Part shown: positions 58,966 to 64,000 of the stretch, in pieces
Numbering within the stretch: position 1 is the stretch's first letter
Layout of the letters: each line of letters starts with the position of its first letter
Assembly (NCBI RefSeq): GCF_965363235.1
Contig: NC_134838.1
Coordinates: forward strand, 15,904,441 to 15,968,440
Source of the DNA: Mytilus galloprovincialis
Lineage: Eukaryota > Mollusca > Bivalvia > Mytilida > Mytilidae
Direction: 5' to 3'
DNA length: 64,000 nucleotides
Translations under genes and position numbers: made by a program
The notes under the pieces: model-generated
The model's database searches: none
Told to the model about the DNA's origin: nothing
What the model saw: the letters and a program-made list of their open reading frames with translations, nothing else

Positions 58966-59950
58966 ATTGAGAATGGAAATGGGGAATGTGTCAAAGAGAC
59001 AACAACCCGACCAAATAAAAAACAAAAGCAGAGGGTCACCAACAGGTCTTCAATGAAGCGAGAAATTCCCGCACCCGGAGGCGTCCTTCAGCTGGCCCCT
59101 AAACAAATATATACTAGTTCAGAGATAATGAACGCCATACTAATTTCCGAATTGTACACAAGAAACTAAAATTAAAAAAATACAAGACTAACAAAGGCCA
59201 GAGGCTCCTGACTTGGGACAGGCGCAAAAATGCGGCGGGGTTAAACATGTTTATGAGATCTCAATCCTCCCTCTATACCTCTAGCCAATGTAGAAAAGTA
59301 AATGCATAACAATACGCACATTTAAAATTCAATTCAAGAGAAGTCCGAGTCTGATGTCAGAAGATGTAACCAAAGAAAATAAACAAAATGACAATAATAC
59401 ATTAATAACAACAGACTACTAGCAGTTAACTGACATGCCAGCTCCAGACTTCAATTAAACTGATTGAAAGATTATGATTTCATCATATGAATATCAGGCA
59501 CAATCCTTCTCGTCAGGGGTTTATTATCATACCATCATAACATATATGAGAAGAACACAACCCGTGTCATGCCAACAACTGTTTTTTTAATAAATGTGTT
59601 TAGTTCCGATGCAAAGACCCTATAAGTGAATCAATATTAACGCCAAAATAAGCAATCATTAGTGACCTGACAACAGTATCGTAACTATATAAAGTCTATT
59701 TAAAGGTTTTGTTAGTTTCTGAGGTGAATACTGACATTTTTGTGCTTTATAAAGAATATTTCCATAAAAAATTGGATGTGAAACACCTGACATATAAGAA
59801 GTCTGCATGTTGAGCTATATTTACGAATGATGTCCTTATACCGATGAAAAAATTTAGTTAATGTTTTGACTAGTTTGTCGGAGATTATATACATAGTATA
59901 TTCATTTTGTCGTATGTCAATCTCCTTCAGGAGGAAATAAAGTTATATAT
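58966..59950 (+). repeat. Long dispersed repeat of about 1 kb
   Basis: Runs from GGAAATGGGGAATGTGTCAA through GCGAGAAATTCCCGCACCCG, AGAGGCTCCTGACTTGGGAC and GACTTCAATTAAACTGATTG to CTTCAGGAGGAAATAAAG. Parts recur at 43728-43790 (reverse) and 61940-62100 (diverged). No protein domain is visible. It ends about 260 bp before the CDC25 stop codon. Confidence 0.65.
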
Positions 59951-60213
59951 GACTATATATGTTTCTGGTTTCATGGTACCAACAAAATCATATTTCACAT
60001 GGTGGCACTATATACCTATTGTGGTATTCTTAAGGATAAAAGATAAAATACAACATTATTATTTGTAACCTTTAATAAAATTAAAATCAATAATAAATGT
60101 ATATAATATAGCTAACAAGTACAATAAAAAGATTATTTAAATCAAAGCACTGAAAGTTTTTATATCACAGATTAATCAAAGCACTATTTGTTATAAGCAG
60201 CTGCCTTACAGTC

Positions 60214-61089
60214 CTAAAATTTCATCACTTTTCTGGCAAATCTTCGTTTTTCTCCAAAAGTCCATGACTTTGACTTGACTCTAAAATGTCGCAAATCTTC
60301 TGAGTGGTCAGAGTGAAGCATTGGTCGATAGCTCACTGGGTCACAACGGTGAGGCTGTTCATTAAAGAATGACTTATAACCACCGTCAAGTAAATATATT
60401 TCAGGAAAGTTCAGTGATGGATAGTTTTCTTTATTGAGATCTCTATCTTTGCTTCTTAGGAATCTCAGCATTTTCGGACCTCTCTCAGAAGAAAACTCAC
60501 AGTGAAAGATGATAATCTGTTTATCTTGAGTGGGTTGTCGAAGTAAAGTTAAAATGGTCTCGTGCAAATACATATTTTCTGCTCCTCTGATATGCCCGCC
60601 TTCAAATTCATACGGGTATCGACAGTCGATGATCTTGTAGTCACTGATTACGTCATCATAGTCTCCGTTTAAAACATCAGTAAGTGTCTGTGAAGTGATG
60701 ATTTTCAAATCAGCATGTTTTCCAGTGACAGTTGGTAAAGTATGTAATCTACTACCATCGGCAATGAAGTCGTCGTTCTCTTCAAGTTTGGTTACCACAG
60801 CCTTTATATCTGAACAAACTTTTGGACGTTTTGAACATCTTGAGTTATCGTCGTCTACACGCTGTCTCTTGCTAAATTTCGGCAAACTCGATGTAAAATG
60901 GTCTTCCATACCGAGGCCAGAATCATCGTCATCATCAAGAAAAAGATTTCGTTTGCTGTTTGGAGTCATCACAGACAAAATGGCATTATCCTTTACTGGA
61001 GGAGAATCAAAACTAAGAGAAGATACAGATGCTGGAATTGTATAAAATTCATCATCTACTTCTATGTCGAATAATCTTCTTGAAAGCAT
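60214..61089 (-). CDS. CDC25-type dual-specificity phosphatase, intronless
   Basis: A single 291-codon frame. The rhodanese-like catalytic domain covers about 125-275: DYKIIDCRYPYEFEGGHIRG, the signature HCEFSSERGPKM with Cys197 and Arg203 intact, YPSLNFPEIYLLDGGY and CDPVSYRPM, all diagnostic of CDC25. The enzyme removes inhibitory phosphates from CDK1/CDK2 and drives entry into mitosis or meiosis. The N-terminal part is short: a DSGLGM motif at 56-61 resembles the beta-TrCP degron and conserved DSG box of CDC25A, Thr42-Pro and Ser29-Pro are possible CDK sites, and KRQR plus SKRPK are nuclear signals. The family is usually 450-600 aa with many introns, so this is either an old retrocopy that stayed functional or a compact lineage-specific paralogue. 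A plausible promoter precedes it. Confidence 0.93.
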   Translation of the reverse strand: MLSRRLFDIEVDDEFYTIPASVSSLSFDSPPVKDNAILSVMTPNSKRNLFLDDDDDSGLGMEDHFTSSLPKFSKRQRVDDDNSRCSKRPKVCSDIKAVVTKLEENDDFIADGSRLHTLPTVTGKHADLKIITSQTLTDVLNGDYDDVISDYKIIDCRYPYEFEGGHIRGAENMYLHETILTLLRQPTQDKQIIIFHCEFSSERGPKMLRFLRSKDRDLNKENYPSLNFPEIYLLDGGYKSFFNEQPHRCDPVSYRPMLHSDHSEDLRHFRVKSKSWTFGEKRRFARKVMKF

Positions 61090-61164
61090 ATTTATAGTTG
61101 CTGATTTCTGACTGCTTAGTATAACGATTTGAAAGTTTAATACTGAAATTTGAAGTATTATGAC

Positions 61165-61190
61165 TTTTTATAGTAGATATTTTGAATTGG
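61165..61190 (-). promoter_or_regulatory. TATA and CCAAT boxes of the CDC25 gene
   Basis: On the minus strand, CCAAT (61190-61186) is followed by TTCAAA, a possible CHR-type cell-cycle element (TTTGAA on the other strand), and TATAAAAA (61172-61165). The TATA box is 76-83 bp upstream of the ATG, leaving a 5' UTR of about 50 nt. A further minus-strand CCAAT (61373-61369) and a plus-strand CCAAT near 61310 lie farther upstream. Confidence 0.5.
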
Positions 61191-61429
61191 CAATAAGTAA
61201 TACCGGTCTATAATTGTAAAATCATGCTCATCTCGTTACTCAACCAATTTAAGCAGTGTTCAACTCGTGGTCAAAGTTTCAAAGATTTTGTTAATTATTG
61301 ACTTGATTGCCAATCATAGGATTTGTCAACTCTAAAATATTTCTCGTTGATTAAAGGATACGCCGTTGATTGGCGTAACGACACATAGTAATTAATGTAC
61401 AGTAATTTGAAAAGTATTCACCTGATGTT

Positions 61430-61640
61430 TAACAAGCAATATAAATTAATAGATTTTTTTTTTACATGAAATAAAAGAGAAACGTATAATTTTTTTTAAA
61501 ATGAAACAGAAATAACACGAATAATAAAAAATAGAAACATTCTTAATTTTTTAATTATTATTATACAGAAACAAATTAAATTTAAAAATAAAATAAAACA
61601 GAAACAAATCATAAAAAAAACTAACTTAAATAAAATACCA
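61430..61640. repeat. AT-rich degenerate GAAACAGAAATAA repeats
   Basis: Several loose copies of AAACAGAAAYAAA separated by A/T tracts. Low complexity; no function suggested. Confidence 0.45.
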
Positions 61641-61939
61641 GATGTTTCGATTCAAACGAAATTTAAGGACATAAATGTATTAAGAGCAAAATAACCAATT
61701 TACAGTATATTATATTTAATAGATTTATATTTTTTAAGTGTTTTTAATGAGTGTGTTTAAATAATAAACTAATTATGGGGATATAATTTATATATATGTT
61801 CAAAAAAGCAAAGTGGAATGTAATTCAAAATTAACTTAGTTTGGTTCAATGAAGAACCTTTGTGGAATATAAAAGGATGCAATATGAAAATTAGACAAGC
61901 CATTAAACATCATTGAAATCTTCTTGTGTTTTCAATGTA

Positions 61940-62100
61940 TAGCTATACAGTTAGCCAACGTAGAATAAAGAAACACTTTGTAATACGCACGGTAAAACTC
62001 AGTTTAAAGGGAGTCTTGAGTTCGATGTCAGAATAGGTTACAAAAGAAACTAAGCAGAATGACAATAATACATAAATTAACAAAGGACTAATAAAAGAGT
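61940..62100 (+). repeat. Diverged fragment of the 58966-59950 repeat
   Basis: AGCCAACGTAGAATAAAG, AATACGCACGGTAAAA, TTCGATGTCAGAATAGG and AGAATGACAATAATACATAA follow the order of 59280-59405 with many substitutions, so this copy is older. Confidence 0.6.
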
Positions 62101-62246
62101 ATGTCTTCGTCATATTTTTGCAACATCAGTGACCCGTCTTATCAGTCGTGTTAAGATTCAATGGCAAGTTCAACACTTTTTCAGAGATTTTTCATTCGAT
62201 ATCGGTTTGGTAAAATATTTTTCTTGCTGCACCTGAAAACAATATG

Positions 62247-62836
62247 AAAGGAGTAGTCCAGTAAGACCCATTTTTGGCCCCAAAATATAGCAGTTTTACT
62301 TAGTTTTTAAATGTAATCATTAATTAAGTTATTTATTTGAAAATAAAATGCTTCCGCTACATAAATATGGGCTGTTTCTTGACAATACAATGCACATATA
62401 TCGGGTACTAGCATCATTAAGTCCTGCTAAATTACAGAATTCTTCACAATTTTAGCATTTTAGTTTAAATTTAAACGGTTTCCGTCTCAAATGGAGTGGC
62501 CGCATTTGTGTTCATTCTTATTATTGAAATGTAAGTTGTATTTGATGATAATACATAACATATATAAAGGTTGAGGATGAACACGGATGCGGCCACTTTC
62601 ATTTTTGACAAAAGCAATCTAAAAAGTGACATTTTTTGGCATATTTGATGTAGATTTTTCATATTTAAGCTTGAATCGGAGCGTTTTTAATGAGTAAATC
62701 AGTTAAAATCTTTCACATAAACCAATTGAATCAACTGAAATATAGACACTGAAGTGTTTAAAAAGTGTCCCAAATCTTTTGTCAGATGAACCTGAATTTT
62801 GAGGCCAAAATCGGCCCTTACCGGACCTACTCCTTT
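62247..62836. mobile_element. 590-bp inverted-repeat element with nested inverted repeat
   Basis: AAAGGAGTAGTCCAGTAAG at the left is mirrored by CCGGACCTACTCCTTT at the right; the similarity extends to about 40 bp through GGCCCCAAAAT. A second inverted pair inside (GAGTGGCCGCATTTGTG at 62492, mirrored near 62590) suggests the whole unit folds back on itself. No coding capacity. Confidence 0.75.
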
Positions 62837-63033
62837 ACTGAAAGCATATGTACACACAGTACACCTGTTGTTCTATTTTTTCTTTAAGACGACTGAATGT
62901 TAAAGATTCGGATAGAAGCCAGTCACATATTTTACCAGAGACCTATACATATATATATATTGTATTATCTGTCTTTGTTTTCACAATGACGAAGAATACT
63001 GAGACAAGATCATGGAATCAACATCCATGGAAA

Positions 63034-63455
63034 TAGACGAAACGCGCGTCTGGCGTATAAACAAAATTTAGTCCTGGTATCTATGATGAGTGTATTCACA
63101 ACCACTGGTTCGATGCCACTGCTGGTGGAGATTTATTTCCCCGAGGGTATCACAAGCCCAGTAGTCAGCACTTTTTGTGCTGACATGAATTATCATTGAT
63201 ATGGTTATATTTATAAATTAACGGTTTACAAAACTTTTGAATTTTTTGAAATACTAAGGCTTTTCTACCTCAGGCATAGATTACCATAGCTGTATTTGGC
63301 AAAACTTTTAGGAATTTTTGTCCTCAATGCTCTTCAACTTCGTACTTTATTTGGCCTTTTTAACTTTTTTGGATTCGAGCGTCACTGATGAGTCTTTTGT
63401 AGACGAAACGCGCGTCTGGCGTATAAACAAAATTTAGTCCTGGTATCTATGATGA
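63034..63455 (+). mobile_element. Retrozyme with hammerhead sequence at both ends, 366-nt unit
   Basis: Begins with the 3' half of a hammerhead (TAGACGAAACGCGCGTC, cleavage position 63050), runs through the block TGCCACTGCTGGTGGAG, a perfect hairpin (GTCAGCAC, TTTTT, GTGCTGAC; 63164-63184), CAGGCATAGATTACC and CTCTTCAAC, to a complete hammerhead at 63379-63422 (cleavage after 63416). The two cleavage positions are 366 nt apart. The sequence after each ribozyme is identical for over 30 bp (to TCTATGATGA). This is the arrangement expected if a multimeric RNA was copied back into DNA with 5' truncation. Confidence 0.85.
63379..63422 (+). ncRNA. Type I hammerhead ribozyme, canonical
   Basis: Identical to the ribozyme at 241-284 except loop II (TTTGT instead of TATGT). 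All core bases, three stems and the GTC cleavage triplet are present. Confidence 0.85.
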
Positions 63456-63629
63456 AACAATGAAGCAAAGGAAACACGATTCGAACACAACGAAGATATG
63501 AATTCGAGACACTCCGGAAGGTTGGTAGTTACCCACTTGTATTTCAACCGGTATCTAATGACGTAGACAAGCCGCATTCGGAAAAGTTAAGGAGGACAGG
63601 ATAAGTAAAAAATATAAGGAAAGCAACAG

Positions 63630-64000
63630 AACCGTGCTCATCTCTGTCAGACTTCCTATAACGGTCACTAATTAAGTCATGAGACTTTAGATAAAAGAGA
63701 ACCAACTTCACCGTAAATTATGATCGTTGTAGGTTACTCTAAGCGAATTCATTACTAAGTTAACAGCAACCCTTCTTGTATTCTGGAAATTCAAAAAGAA
63801 AACACACTGAGCTCTTGAATGTCAAGAAGTGCAAAGTGAAAGACATTATATACATATACTCAATATGCAGACGCTTCTTGAAATTTAACAATGCAAGGGG
63901 ACGAGTATTTCTAAAAAGTAGTCTAGATGGTATGGATGAGGTCTTGATTTTTGTATTCTTTAATAGACATTTCTTTAGATATTTAAATGATATTTCTCTA
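63630..64000 (-). pseudogene. Penelope-like reverse transcriptase fragment, runs past the window end
   Basis: TATAACGGTCACTAATTAAG, AACAGCAACCCTTCTTGTAT and TCAATATGCAGACGCTTCTT align in order with 8450-8650, the C-terminal region of the reverse transcriptase relic. It is broken and strongly diverged, and continues beyond the window. Confidence 0.55.

Noticed and set aside
58867-59169. 100-codon plus-strand frame
   Set aside because: Mostly the start of a dispersed non-coding repeat whose other copies do not keep the frame.
60695-61045. 116-codon plus-strand frame
   Set aside because: Antisense shadow of the CDC25 coding region.
1-64000. LTR retrotransposon, endogenous virus or Polinton remains
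   Set aside because: I looked for paired long terminal repeats and for gag, integrase, capsid or polymerase motifs and saw none. The retroelement relics here are Penelope-like and LINE.
1-64000. tRNA or rRNA genes
   Set aside because: Only the degenerate B boxes inside the two SINEs were found; no cloverleaf or rRNA sequence is present.

Overview
This window looks like nuclear DNA of a marine bivalve, most likely a mussel (Mytilus or a close relative). It is AT-rich and holds long introns with vertebrate-like splice signals. Many dispersed repeats match what I recall from mussel genomes: hammerhead-ribozyme retrozymes, a Penelope-like reverse transcriptase relic, tRNA-derived SINEs and many small inverted-repeat elements. 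No CRISPR array, operon, tRNA or rRNA is visible. The species call is inference; no search was run.

I could assemble four host genes, with reading frame conserved across every splice junction. (1) 14191-25156, minus: a 3-exon gene for a proline-rich protein of about 251 aa, possibly a ciliary or sperm microtubule-associated protein. (2) 29659-40171, plus: an 11-exon gene for a 919-aa coiled-coil protein that resembles the meiotic double-strand-break factor IHO1 (CCDC36, Mer2 type). (3) 44694-56672, minus: a complete 11-exon GPKOW gene (G-patch plus two KOW motifs, spliceosome factor) of 480 aa. (4) 60214-61089, minus: an intronless CDC25-type phosphatase of 291 aa with an intact catalytic loop and its own TATA/CCAAT promoter. 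Genes 2 and 3 converge, separated by 4.5 kb of repeats. I see no shared pathway linking all four.

Region by region: 1-11 kb is a gene-free block of transposable elements (retrozymes, a decayed Tc1 element, a 1.6-kb TTAA-flanked element, a broken Penelope-like element and a 453-bp palindrome). 11-25 kb is the first gene, with a retrozyme, a SINE and palindromes in its introns. 25-29.6 kb holds inverted-repeat elements. 29.6-40 kb is the IHO1-like gene. 40-44.7 kb holds tandem arrays. 44.7-56.7 kb is GPKOW. 57-64 kb is repeats around the CDC25 gene.

The most interesting layer is RNA-like. A repeat family of about 366 nt carries type I hammerhead ribozymes (three full cores, two diverged or altered ones, one truncated one and one fully decayed) plus a second conserved hairpin with either a UUCG or a UUUUU loop. 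A second, related hammerhead-like motif lies at 6875-6916. Two intronic palindromes (37.4 kb and 52.0 kb) share a loop motif and carry nearby repeats of their own stem sequence.
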